The translations under genes were made by a program, and so were the position numbers. Source: Gammaproteobacteria bacterium (lineage in GTDB: Bacteria > Pseudomonadota > Gammaproteobacteria > DSM-19610). Taken from it: a stretch of DNA of 51,352 bases. Shown here piece by piece: positions 8,562-16,072 of this stretch (positions are counted from its first letter, which is position 1; each line of letters begins with the position of its first letter). The stretch lies in NCBI GenBank assembly GCA_030621785.1, contig JAUXGZ010000003.1, positions 1-51,352 of the forward strand, written 5' to 3'. The notes under the pieces are model-generated. The model was not told the origin of the DNA, did no database searches, and worked only from the letters and a program-made list of their open reading frames with translations.

Positions 8562-9518
8562 ATGTCGATGGTCTATTCCCATTCCCTGCTGCTGCCCTGG
8601 TCGGTCTCGTCAGAAGATCAGCGCCGTTTTCGCGGGATACTGGTCGGCATGCTGGTGTTTACGATGGTGCTGGGGATCACCATTCCCCTGTTGCCGGTAT
8701 TCAAGGCAGCCGCACAACAGGAGGTTCAGCTTCCACCGCGGATAGCCAAACTGATTTTCGAGAAACGTACCGAACCGAAACCACCACCGAAGCCCGAGCC
8801 GGTAAAAAAAGCCGAACCCAAAGCGGATAAAAAAGCATCGAAGAAACCTCTGCCGAAAAAGAAAGTGCCGCCGAAAGTAGCAAAGAAACCGGCGCCCAAA
8901 CCAAAAGTGGATGTCGTCGAACAGGCGCGCAAAAAAGCTTCCAGCGCCGGCCTGCTTGCCATGTCGGATGCGCTGGCTGATCTGCGCGACCAGTCTGTCG
9001 ATGAGTTGCAGGGAGGGAAACGCCTGAGCAACAGCGGCACCAAAGCCAACCGCACCGAGCGTTCCCTGCTTAGCTCAAGAGTCGGTTCTGCCAGCAAGGG
9101 CATCAATACCGCTGCCCTGAGCCGTGACACCGGTTCCACACAACTGGCTGGCCGCACCGCGACCCAAGTAAAAAGTTCCATCGATGCGCTATCACCGAAC
9201 CGAAAATCGCAAGGCAACCGTCGCAGTGCTTCGCGTAGCATCGAGGAAATCCAGATCGTGTTCGACAAAAACAAGAGCGCTATCTACAGCATGTACAACC
9301 GCGCGCTGCGCAAGGATTCAACCCTGCAGGGCAAGCTTGTTCTGCAACTAACCATTGCACCGTCCGGCAAGGTTACCGGCATCGAACTGGTTTCCAGCGA
9401 GCTCGGCGATCCGGCACTGGAACGCAAACTGGTGCAACGCATCAAGATGATCAACTTTGGTGCCAAAGCAGTAGGTAGCGTCACACTCACCTATCCCATT
9501 GACTTCCTGCCGGCATAA
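8562..9518 (+). CDS. TonB-like / AgmX-PglI C-terminal domain protein
   Basis: The protein has 318 aa. Residues about 22-47 form a membrane helix ('GILVGMLVFTMVLGITIPLL'). Residues 65-118 are a Pro/Lys-rich, TonB-like periplasm-spanning stretch ('EPKPPPKPEPVKKAEPKADK'). Residues about 225-318 match the AgmX/PglI C-terminal domain pattern ('SIEEIQIVFDKNKSAIYSMY', 'GKLVLQLTIAPSGKVTGIEL'). As I recall the domain, it usually carries a pair of Cys that can form a disulphide; here Met and Lys occupy those places. It would carry motion from the channel complex to the TPR lipoproteins at the outer membrane. That role is inferred from homologous systems; the domain order is seen. Confidence 0.85.
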   Translation: MSMVYSHSLLLPWSVSSEDQRRFRGILVGMLVFTMVLGITIPLLPVFKAAAQQEVQLPPRIAKLIFEKRTEPKPPPKPEPVKKAEPKADKKASKKPLPKKKVPPKVAKKPAPKPKVDVVEQARKKASSAGLLAMSDALADLRDQSVDELQGGKRLSNSGTKANRTERSLLSSRVGSASKGINTAALSRDTGSTQLAGRTATQVKSSIDALSPNRKSQGNRRSASRSIEEIQIVFDKNKSAIYSMYNRALRKDSTLQGKLVLQLTIAPSGKVTGIELVSSELGDPALERKLVQRIKMINFGAKAVGSVTLTYPIDFLPA

Positions 9519-9544
9519 GCCCGGCAATACCCGAGGCAAGCATC

Positions 9545-9775
9545 ATGCGTAAGCGCATACGATTACTCACTGCACTCACTATCCTGCTGCTGTTCGGCTG
9601 TTCCGGTGACAACGGAGAGTCCGAGTCTGCTACACGGGCAACGGCACCCGTCAACACCAGCCGCGTATCGACCGAGAATGTGTTCAGCAGCCAGGTACAG
9701 GCCCTCGAACAAGCGGAACAGGTCGACCGGATGGTACTGGAACATAAACGGGCCATTGACGCCCGGCTGCAGTAA
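9545..9775 (+). CDS. Small lipoprotein, last gene of the Agl/Glt-like operon
   Basis: The protein has 76 aa with a textbook lipobox ('LLLFGCSG'), then a Ser/Thr-rich linker and one predicted amphipathic helix ('VFSSQVQALEQAEQVDRMVL'). It begins 26 bases after the AgmX-like gene on the same strand, so it is probably part of that operon. No family is recognised. The size and layout resemble small lipoproteins that accompany TonB-like and Tol-like systems. A role in tethering the complex is possible but only inferred. Confidence 0.65.
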   Translation: MRKRIRLLTALTILLLFGCSGDNGESESATRATAPVNTSRVSTENVFSSQVQALEQAEQVDRMVLEHKRAIDARLQ

Positions 9776-10042
9776 TTTTCGTCTCGATACGGCAACCGGG
9801 TCTGTTCCGTCCCCGGAAAAAACAGTGCGACCGGCTGCCCGTTTTCGTATACAATGTTTCGCATCAGGCAAATAGCGATCCGTGACCGCTGTCTTGTGAC
9901 GCTCTGGCCTGGACTACAAATTGGTTGCGTATCCTTTAAGTCTACTCAGAAGCTCCATCCGGTATCTCCTGTAATTCACCTTTTTGAGATCTGCAATTAA
10001 TTACGTGTTTATTTTTTATACTATTTTTCGAAGGTAATTTAC

Positions 10043-10249
10043 ATGACTACAGGTACCGTTAAGTGGTTCAATGAAGCCAAGGGCTTCGGCTTTATCTCTC
10101 CGTCTGATGGCAGCGCCGATGTGTTCGTGCATTTCTCTGCCATCCAGGGCGGTGGCTTCAAGTCACTGGCGGAAGGACAGGCGGTCTCGTTTGACGTTGA
10201 AAATGGCCCCAAGGGTCTACAGGCTGCAAACGTTAACCCGACCAGCTGA
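10043..10249 (+). CDS. Cold-shock domain RNA/DNA-binding protein (CspA family)
   Basis: The protein has 68 aa, the usual length. The start '[20 protein letters not shown]' holds RNP1 (KGFGFI), and RNP2 is 'DVFVHFSAI'. These are single OB-fold proteins that bind single-stranded nucleic acid and melt RNA structure. The Shine-Dalgarno is AAGGT, eight bases upstream. The gene stands alone, with an AT-rich leader of about 150 bases upstream, a pattern typical of csp genes with structured leaders, and an intrinsic terminator right after it. Whether it is cold-induced cannot be read from sequence. Confidence 0.95.
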   Translation: MTTGTVKWFNEAKGFGFISPSDGSADVFVHFSAIQGGGFKSLAEGQAVSFDVENGPKGLQAANVNPTS

Positions 10250-10270
10250 TAATTCCTCAGCAAGCCCCAT

Positions 10271-10303
10271 AAAAAAGAACCCCGCTCGCGGGGTTCTTTT
10301 TTT
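10271..10303 (+). terminator. Intrinsic terminator after the cold-shock gene
   Basis: A perfect hairpin (GAACCCCGC / GCGGGGTTC, two-base loop TC) is flanked by an A-run and followed by seven T. It lies 21 bases after the stop codon of the csp gene. The A-run before and T-run after also make it a usable terminator for the minus strand, where the dockerin-protein gene ends 15 bases further on, so it may serve both converging transcripts. Confidence 0.95.
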
Positions 10304-10317
10304 GACAGGGTGGCCAA

Positions 10318-11877
10318 TCAGGGTGCCTGGCTTGACGGGCCGGGCGGCCCAAAGAACATCTGTTTCTGTATGGCAAGATCGGCAAAGTCCACCCGCTGGT
10401 CGCCATTGAGATCTGCATCCGGATCCGCGGTGAAGAATACGCTCTTCAATTTGGCCAGATCGGCGAAGTCGACCCGCAGATCATTATTCAGGTCCGGGTC
10501 ACAGACGTTGCCATAGCCGTCGTCATCCGTGTCCAATTGACTGTTGCCGCCGGCATCGGGGTTGAGTGGCCCATTGGGTACGAGGATGCAGTTATCTTCG
10601 TTGTCTGAAATACCGTCACCGTCGAAATCCGAGGAGTTGCAGTAATGACTCAGGTCCTCATCGAAAATCACAGTACCTGCGATGTCTACTCGACCTGTAT
10701 TCTCGTAGGTATTCCGGTCGTCATTACAACCCGGTACAACCGTGATACCGGCTGGCGGGCCGGTGAGATCGAGAACCTGGGCGGTAGCGGTATAGGTCCA
10801 TGTTTCACCCGGTGAGAGGATCATATCCCCGTCATCGGTGGCAGTATCCAGTATCGGCGTCACTCCGGGTTGATTGTCTGTGACCGTAAGCTCGGCCTCC
10901 GCAAAAGTGTCTCCACCCGTGTTCATTACTTCATATGCCCACGTAATCGTCGCACCTGGTTCAATACGCGGCACGTCGGGATCATTCGCGCCATCAGCCT
11001 GATTGCCATTGGTGAGTTTCTCGACGCTGATAGCCGCGGAAAGTGGAACAGCTGAGAAATTGACTGCTTCAACATGCGCCAAATCAAATCCCGGTGCAGT
11101 TGGAAAGCCACCATTTTCAAGGCTCAGGACCTTCACTGAACGAACTTGTCCGGTAAAGCCGATACTGGCCAAATCAAAGCTCGTTAAAGTGGCCCCGTCT
11201 GCTACGCCGAGTAAAGTAAAGTCAGACGGGTTTGTCGAAAGCAGAGAACTTACATAAATTTCTGCATTTTCCGCAGCATTACCAACTTCGGAAATTAATA
11301 CGTCATTACCTGGCCCGTCAATGATTACACCATTGACAAAACCAACGGTAACAAATGAACCTTCCGGCAATGACAGGTAATCGGATGTTGGGCCAGCATC
11401 ATCGCCCAACACCACACTGAACGGTACACATCTGGCAGAAGAAGCGGGAGGAGGAAAGGCGCCACCCTGGCCTTCCGGGCATGACAATGATCCGTTTCCA
11501 CTGTCAAAATACTCCACCACGATATCCGCGAACCCGCTTGCGTCGTCAGCATTGAGAAGATCCGTGTCGTGGCGGCGTTCTTCGCAGTCGGTAAGTCCGT
11601 TGGCATCGAGACACAACGATACTGGATCAGGCAAAGCCGATGCAGGAACCACATTCCCGGTTTGCGCCGCAACCGTCACGTCGATGACGCCCGCGGAATC
11701 CGGCGCACACGCTGTCCCGACCGGGTACGGGGACGCACCCGGGGCTACTCTTAACCGATCGTTGCGATCCTCACAGAATGCCGCAGCCGGCTTTGCTACT
11801 GTCGCCGACAGTATAAGCACCACAAGCATGGCCGGTCTGATTATTGCCACATCAACAGGACCCAGTGAATTTTCCAC
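10318..11877 (-). CDS. Secreted surface protein with TSP3-like and dockerin-like repeats
   Basis: The protein has 519 aa. The start is a GTG with a good Shine-Dalgarno (GGGGAG). A signal peptide runs to about 'ATVAKPAAAF'. The central part contains a DUF11-like stretch ('TVTDNQPGVTPILDTATDDG', 'SPGETWTYTATAQVL'), typical of large surface proteins. The C-terminus has a thrombospondin type-3-like calcium motif ('DFDGDGISDNEDNC', 'DTDDDGYGNVCDPD'). Two dockerin-type calcium loops follow ('DLNNDLRVDFADLAKLKSVF' and 'DLNGDQRVDFADLAIQKQMF'), ending 11 residues before the stop. No sorting tail is visible. Dockerins normally bind cohesins, and no cohesin is seen in this window. Extracellular function is unknown. 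Confidence 0.82.
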   Translation of the reverse strand: MENSLGPVDVAIIRPAMLVVLILSATVAKPAAAFCEDRNDRLRVAPGASPYPVGTACAPDSAGVIDVTVAAQTGNVVPASALPDPVSLCLDANGLTDCEERRHDTDLLNADDASGFADIVVEYFDSGNGSLSCPEGQGGAFPPPASSARCVPFSVVLGDDAGPTSDYLSLPEGSFVTVGFVNGVIIDGPGNDVLISEVGNAAENAEIYVSSLLSTNPSDFTLLGVADGATLTSFDLASIGFTGQVRSVKVLSLENGGFPTAPGFDLAHVEAVNFSAVPLSAAISVEKLTNGNQADGANDPDVPRIEPGATITWAYEVMNTGGDTFAEAELTVTDNQPGVTPILDTATDDGDMILSPGETWTYTATAQVLDLTGPPAGITVVPGCNDDRNTYENTGRVDIAGTVIFDEDLSHYCNSSDFDGDGISDNEDNCILVPNGPLNPDAGGNSQLDTDDDGYGNVCDPDLNNDLRVDFADLAKLKSVFFTADPDADLNGDQRVDFADLAIQKQMFFGPPGPSSQAP

Positions 11878-12285
11878 GTTCGCTCCCCGTAAATCCGGTT
11901 ATCAGAGCCGCGCAAATAAATAATCGTCCAAAGATTGCGATGGACTTTTTATGTGAACCTTGCCGCAACACAAAAGCCGGGCCAAAAGACAAGCAAATTG
12001 GACGATTACTGATTTCCGCAGATCTTACGTGTCCGGCACAGCTTTACAAATCAATATAGGTCAGGATTCGAGAATTATCCACCCGCCTTTTCCGCCAGTA
12101 TTAGTGACAATTGTGTTCTGACCCCGAATTCCGACATGGTTACCAATGAACGCACCACCCTCAGCACTGGTGCGCACCCCGCTGCTGGTACACTCAGTAA
12201 TGCGCAATGCCTCGATCGTCAGTGTATTAGCGAAGGCGCTAATGTACCTTGCCTGCCTGATTTTGGGTTAGCTGGCAAACAGGGC
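11878..12285. other. 408-base gap with no supported gene
   Basis: It separates two minus-strand genes. Short ORFs exist but none has a Shine-Dalgarno or a recognisable protein. It must hold the promoter of the dockerin gene, but no convincing -35/-10 pair stands out. A segment near 12107-12134 (containing 'TTCTGACCCCGAATTC') resembles sequences I have seen around RAYT-type transposase genes; no transposase is present here. Confidence 0.5.
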
Positions 12286-13470
12286 TTACAAGTGGCGCAA
12301 GTAAAACAAATACAGTCGCTCGAAGCCGTTTTTGACCGAAATCAGCCTGGATGAGTGTCGTGGAAAAATATTCCAGAACGGCGGCTTGTCGTCACTGGCG
12401 GCGTGTAGCCACAACGCATCGTTTTCCATGTTCAGGATACAGGACAACTCGAAGCGATAGTTGCTATCCGGCGCCTGGCCTTTCAGCGTCGCGCGCATGT
12501 TTTTCGCCGCTGACTCGGCGCGCAGTTGCGCCATATGAGCCTGGTGGGGGACCCAGGGGGGTGGGTCTTCGTGGTTGCCGCAGTCACCAGCGGCAAACAC
12601 CTGCTCCAGACCCTTTACCCGACTGTATTTATCGACATCGATATGCCCGCCGACCGACACCGGCAGGCAGGTCTTGTGTGTCCAGCCTGGCGCGGTAATA
12701 CCGGGGGTAAACAACACCAGGTCCGCCGGCCTGAAGGTGCCATCCTTGTCGACCATGCCACCTTCGACGAATTCCGCCGGTTCGTAGCCATAGTCGAGCA
12801 CAATACCCCGCTCCCGCAGGCTATCGGTAATCATCCCGGCCTCACCCGGCTTGATGTCGGGCGAAAACAGATGGATTTCGAATTGCTCCCGTACACCCCT
12901 CTTTTTCAGGGCATAGTCGAGCAGGCAGGCGCACTCATACATCTGCCCGCCGCGACCGGCGACAAAACCATCACGCTTGTTGAGTTTGAAACCGACGTAG
13001 ATCACACCCCGCTGCAGGTGATCCAGCCTCTCCATGAAGGCATTCATAGCGTCTGGCCCGGCGCAGGGTGAGAAACTATGCTCCCCGGCACCAGGGATGT
13101 CGTCGGTCATAAAGGCCGGGCCGATGCCAATGAACAACGCATCATTGCGGTATGTTCCGTTGGTGGTCACTACCGTTCTGCCGCCATCCCGTATATCGAC
13201 CACCTGGTCATCGACAAACCGAACATTGCGACGCCAGAGATAGCGGCGAATGTCTACGGTGATTCCCTGCCTGGTCTTTTTCCTGGTGATGAACTCGGGA
13301 ATGGCCGGGAAGTAGACAAAATTCCCGTTGCCGATTACGGTGATCTCATAGCGCGAATACAGCCGGCGCAGAAAAAATGCAACTAGCGGATATACCGGCA
13401 GCACCAGCAGGTAGCTGAGAAAAAACAACGAGGCAAATCCATTGCCAATAATGATGATTTTCTTCTTCAT
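12286..13470 (-). CDS. NDH-2 / sulfide:quinone reductase-like FAD oxidoreductase
   Basis: The protein has 394 aa. The N-terminal FAD site reads 'KIIIIGNGFAS', with Ser where the third Gly of GxGxxG usually stands. The second FAD segment 'LEQVFAAGDCGN' is intact, as is the 'ALFIGIGP' segment. The family transfers electrons from NADH or sulfide to quinone at the membrane. The stretch between the first glycine motif and beta-strand 2 ('YEITVIG') is longer than usual and strongly hydrophobic ('SYLLVLPVYPLVAFFL'), suggesting a membrane-dipping helix. The substrate cannot be assigned: no clear pair of redox Cys at canonical SQR positions was identified. It stands alone between secreted-protein genes. 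Confidence 0.8.
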   Translation of the reverse strand: MKKKIIIIGNGFASLFFLSYLLVLPVYPLVAFFLRRLYSRYEITVIGNGNFVYFPAIPEFITRKKTRQGITVDIRRYLWRRNVRFVDDQVVDIRDGGRTVVTTNGTYRNDALFIGIGPAFMTDDIPGAGEHSFSPCAGPDAMNAFMERLDHLQRGVIYVGFKLNKRDGFVAGRGGQMYECACLLDYALKKRGVREQFEIHLFSPDIKPGEAGMITDSLRERGIVLDYGYEPAEFVEGGMVDKDGTFRPADLVLFTPGITAPGWTHKTCLPVSVGGHIDVDKYSRVKGLEQVFAAGDCGNHEDPPPWVPHQAHMAQLRAESAAKNMRATLKGQAPDSNYRFELSCILNMENDALWLHAASDDKPPFWNIFPRHSSRLISVKNGFERLYLFYLRHL

Positions 13471-13579
13471 TAGTATGTTCCTTGGCGAATCGCAGGCCTG
13501 TCAGTGGCCGCCATGAGTCCCACAGCCACTGACCAATGTCGCTTACTTAAGCATAATATCTACAACAGGACATTAATTT

Positions 13580-13650
13580 CGTCATCCCGGTCGGCGTAAC
13601 CGATCCTGCCTTTCCGGAGATTGCTTCACTGCGTTCGCAATGACGGGGAT
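13580..13650. repeat. Dispersed-repeat-like element between two accessory genes
   Basis: The stretch begins with CGTCAT and ends with ATGACG. It contains 'GATTGCTTCACTGCGTTCGC', a phrase common in intergenic repeats of many proteobacterial genomes (the reverse reads like 'cattgcgaacgcagtgaagc'). It lies in non-coding DNA downstream of a minus-strand gene. The repeat status is recalled from other genomes, not shown by a second copy in this window. Confidence 0.5.
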
Positions 13651-13713
13651 TAGCCATAGCCGGCCGACCACTTGCAGCTTTCGGTCTGCCGGAATCTTTA
13701 TCGGGTTCGGATG

Positions 13714-14505
13714 TTAAGGCTGTGGCGCCGGGACCGGTACGCCGATATCGCCGTCATGCACCGGCCATGCATCTTCAAGGGCGCTCTTGTAGCTGACACC
13801 CTGCAGACCACTGAGGAAGCTGAAGTCCCAGGCCTGACTCGCACCGTACTCCGTACCGGAGCGGTAGAAGCCTGACTGGATATTGCTAAACGGACCGGTA
13901 TTGCGCAGACCAAAACCGGGCTGTTGGGTACACCAGGGCACGCCGGGGTCGCATTGGCCGAGATTGGCCAGATTCACATAGTACATGTGCCCCAGTTCCG
14001 AAACCGGAGCATGAGCATCATCCCGCCAGCCACCGTTCGACCCGTCAGTGGTGGCACCTGAAAAACCATGATCTGTGCTGGCATCCGAGCTTTTGCCGGT
14101 GTCAAAGCTGCTGCCATCAACCGGACTGACCATCGGTAAACGCCAGCCGTTGAACCCCAGGTAGTAAGCTGCATTCATGGCATCGATCCAGTGCAGCACA
14201 CCTGGCCAGTTCATCAGTCCACTGGTATCGATGTAGCCATCCATGCCACTGCTGTCCGCTGGATGCGGACCCAGAGCAACCCTGGTCGGCAAACCAAATG
14301 TATCGGTCGCGGCCAGCTGCGCGTTGGCGAGCCAGGTAATATCCAGCAGCGTATCGTAATACGCATCGATCGTGGTCAAATTGCCGTCAAGATCACGTGG
14401 CTCAAGCGTACTCGCCCAGGTACCCGGCACCGGGCCGGCCTGTACGGTAGTAACAGCCGCCAGAACCAGGGCAGTGGCAAGCAGATATTTCCAGCGTGCT
14501 CGCAT
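13714..14505 (-). CDS. Secreted DUF1566/Lcl-like domain protein
   Basis: The protein has 263 aa from an ATG with Shine-Dalgarno AGGAAC. The longer ORF-track start (14568) adds a charged tail ahead of the signal peptide and lacks a good ribosome site. A signal peptide ('LLATALVLAAVTTVQAGPV') is followed by the pattern seen in DUF1566/Lcl-type secreted proteins: 'YDTLLDITWLANAQ', 'WIDAMNAAYYLGFNGWRLP' and 'AWPVHDGDIGVPVPAPQP'. Related proteins often continue into a PEP-CTERM sorting helix after the 'VPxP' stretch. This one stops there, and no such helix is found in the other frames downstream. It is probably released outside the cell. Function unknown. Confidence 0.72.
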   Translation of the reverse strand: MRARWKYLLATALVLAAVTTVQAGPVPGTWASTLEPRDLDGNLTTIDAYYDTLLDITWLANAQLAATDTFGLPTRVALGPHPADSSGMDGYIDTSGLMNWPGVLHWIDAMNAAYYLGFNGWRLPMVSPVDGSSFDTGKSSDASTDHGFSGATTDGSNGGWRDDAHAPVSELGHMYYVNLANLGQCDPGVPWCTQQPGFGLRNTGPFSNIQSGFYRSGTEYGASQAWDFSFLSGLQGVSYKSALEDAWPVHDGDIGVPVPAPQP

Positions 14506-14616
14506 CACCGGTTCCTGACAAGCCCCGCGAACGTTTTCATTGTCTTCATCCTGCCCCTCGTTCAACACCCGGCCTTGCCGCCGGCATCGATCATTAATAC
14601 AGCAAACCCGACACGT

Positions 14617-15393
14617 CTATACTACCGCAAGATCCGCTTCCGGCGACAGGGCCTCAGCCACCAGCGACTGGTAGAAACCGATATGATCAAAGGGTCGCCG
14701 GATGCTTTTTTTCGGCAGCCCGAGGTTCCAGCCGGCCTGCTCCAGGTGATCTGCCCGTATCACGCCCCTGAACGCTCCCCAGCTTGCCGATGCCACGCTG
14801 ACCTGACTGTCGTTGTCACCTGCCTGGCCTTGCAACACGCGGCTTTGGCTACGATACAGCAGCGGCAGTTCCGTCACCGGACGGCAGCCGGCCCAGGAAC
14901 GGTAACAAACGTCCGCGCGATCAGGCGTATCCCGGTTGAATTGTGCACAGGCGTGCGGAGTGAGTTCGAGAATACCGGGGTACAGGAAATGCCGGGCGAA
15001 CGACTGCACCAGCCCACGCGTGTTCTCAACCCAGTGTACCAGCTCCGCACCCTGGTGTGGCGTGCCCACCGTGGTCAGAGAGCGAATCCGGCAAGCCGGA
15101 TCCCGGTTGCTGATCAGATCACGTGCATCCAGTCCGCCCATGCTGTGGGCAATCAGGTGGATGTCCTCAGCCCGGAGTTGATCGATAAACACCTGCAATA
15201 CACCGGCTCGACTGGCGATCGAAGCGGCAGAGGGAACCAGCGGATAATGAAAAGATACCCCTGGCACCTTCAAGCGCGTATCGAGGCCACGAAAGTAGCG
15301 AAACCCGGGCCACCATGAACGTACTGCGTCCGGACCCAGAATACCGTGCAGGAACACCACCGCCCGTTTCGACTCCTGTCTGTCTGCATTCAC
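14617..15393 (-). CDS. Alpha/beta-hydrolase, lipase-like
   Basis: The protein has 258 aa. The oxyanion segment is 'AVVFLHGILG', the nucleophile elbow 'HLIAHSMGGLDARDL' (Ser in AHSMGG), and a later His is in 'DHIGFYQSLV'. 'TTVGTPHQGAELVHW' is typical of triacylglycerol lipases and esterases. The ORF track starts at 15537 with 48 extra residues. I prefer the GTG at 15393 because GGAGGT lies nine bases ahead of it and the hydrolase fold begins directly afterwards; the longer version would also run into the large inverted repeat. No signal peptide is seen with this start, so a cytoplasmic or membrane-surface esterase is likely. The substrate is unknown. Confidence 0.8.
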   Translation of the reverse strand: MNADRQESKRAVVFLHGILGPDAVRSWWPGFRYFRGLDTRLKVPGVSFHYPLVPSAASIASRAGVLQVFIDQLRAEDIHLIAHSMGGLDARDLISNRDPACRIRSLTTVGTPHQGAELVHWVENTRGLVQSFARHFLYPGILELTPHACAQFNRDTPDRADVCYRSWAGCRPVTELPLLYRSQSRVLQGQAGDNDSQVSVASASWGAFRGVIRADHLEQAGWNLGLPKKSIRRPFDHIGFYQSLVAEALSPEADLAVV

Positions 15394-15535
15394 GTTCGCG
15401 TTACCTCCTCTTCCATTCACACGGCTTTCAATATGGCGTGGCCGCGATGCAACTCCGGCTGACCAGTGCGGCTCCTGAAGATCGAGGGTTATCCAAGTAT
15501 AACGTTCCCGGATCGCCTTACCGTTGAATTTACGC

Positions 15536-15733
15536 ACTATTCAGCTCAGTGAGCGCGGGTCATGCCTCTGACCGAATTGACCGCGCCTTGAAATGGACCG
15601 GCTTTTCAGGAACAAGCCTGCCTTTGTTTAAGCGTAGCGAGTTTAGGCAGGCGCTGAAAAGCCGGTCCATTTCAAGGTGAAAAGCGGTCATTTGAGGGAA
15701 GAGGCATGACCCGCGCTCACTGAGCTGAATAGT
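15536..15733. repeat. Large imperfect inverted repeat (~88-base arms)
   Basis: The left and right arms start and end with 34 bases that are exact reverse complements ('ACTATTCAGCTCAGTGAGCG...' at the left). A second matching block of about 22 bases ('TTGAAATGGACCGGCTTTTC' on the left) and a short third block (GCCTGCCT) follow, around a roughly 20-base centre containing 'AAGCGTAGCGAGTTT'. No ORF or transposase lies inside. It looks like a non-autonomous (MITE-like) element or a fossil repeat, and would form a long stem in single-stranded DNA or RNA. Only one copy is in the window. Confidence 0.85.
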
Positions 15734-15802
15734 TACGAATTTACTAATCTTTCTCTGGTCAGTTATTTAAGCATTTACTAATAAGCAGGCGCCTTGCTAT
15801 TA

Positions 15803-15817
15803 TGAGAACCATTCTCG
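15803..15817 (+). promoter_or_regulatory. Candidate Fur operator before feoA
   Basis: TGAGAACCATTCTCG is a near-perfect palindrome that fits the Fur 7-1-7 core TGATAATnATTATCA at most positions. It lies 25 bases before the feoA start, where Fe2+-Fur would block transcription. This fits the known iron control of feo operons. Binding is inferred from the match. Confidence 0.7.
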
Positions 15818-15841
15818 TTTATTGGGACGGATAAAAAAAGG

Positions 15842-16072
15842 ATGTCCAGCCACCCCCTCAGTGATACCCCGGTTGGCCAGAAGGTTCGCCTGGTGGCCAT
15901 CAGTGGCGGCAAGCAGCTCACCCGGCGCCTGCTGTCGATGGGCCTGACCGTCGGCTCCGAACTCGAGATCCTGGCCCATCGCGGCCGTGGGGTGGTGGTG
16001 GCGAAACAGGGCAACCGGGTCGCACTGGGCAGGGGCATCGCCGAAAAACTGCACGCGGTAAAACTCGACTGA
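15842..16072 (+). CDS. feoA: Ferrous iron transport protein FeoA
   Basis: The protein has 76 aa with an SH3-like fold, the usual FeoA length. The recognisable core is 'RRLLSMGLTVGSELEILAH' and 'GRGVVVAKQGNRVALGRGIA'. FeoA is a small cytoplasmic partner of the FeoB transporter. It is the first gene of feoABC and shares one base with the feoB start (TGATG). The Shine-Dalgarno is weak: an A-rich run with GG sits almost against the ATG. The upstream Fur-like site fits iron regulation. Confidence 0.93.
   Translation: MSSHPLSDTPVGQKVRLVAISGGKQLTRRLLSMGLTVGSELEILAHRGRGVVVAKQGNRVALGRGIAEKLHAVKLD

Larger units (their letters stand above)
15394..15841. other. 448-base gap: inverted-repeat element and feo promoter region
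   Basis: The gap lies between the divergent lipase and feoA genes. It holds the ~200-base inverted repeat (15536-15733) and, close to feoA, a candidate Fur operator (15803-15817). Apart from the N-terminal extension of the lipase ORF, nothing coding is supported. Confidence 0.7.

Noticed and set aside
9847-9854. TATACAAT as a -10 box for the cold-shock gene
   Set aside because: No acceptable -35 at 16-18 bases upstream, and it lies almost 190 bases from the gene.
12136-12354. 72-aa plus-strand ORF
   Set aside because: No ribosome site, low-complexity translation and overlap with the oxidoreductase 3' end.
14191-15318. 375-aa plus-strand ORF
   Set aside because: Antisense to the lipase and the Lcl-like protein; no family motif or ribosome site.
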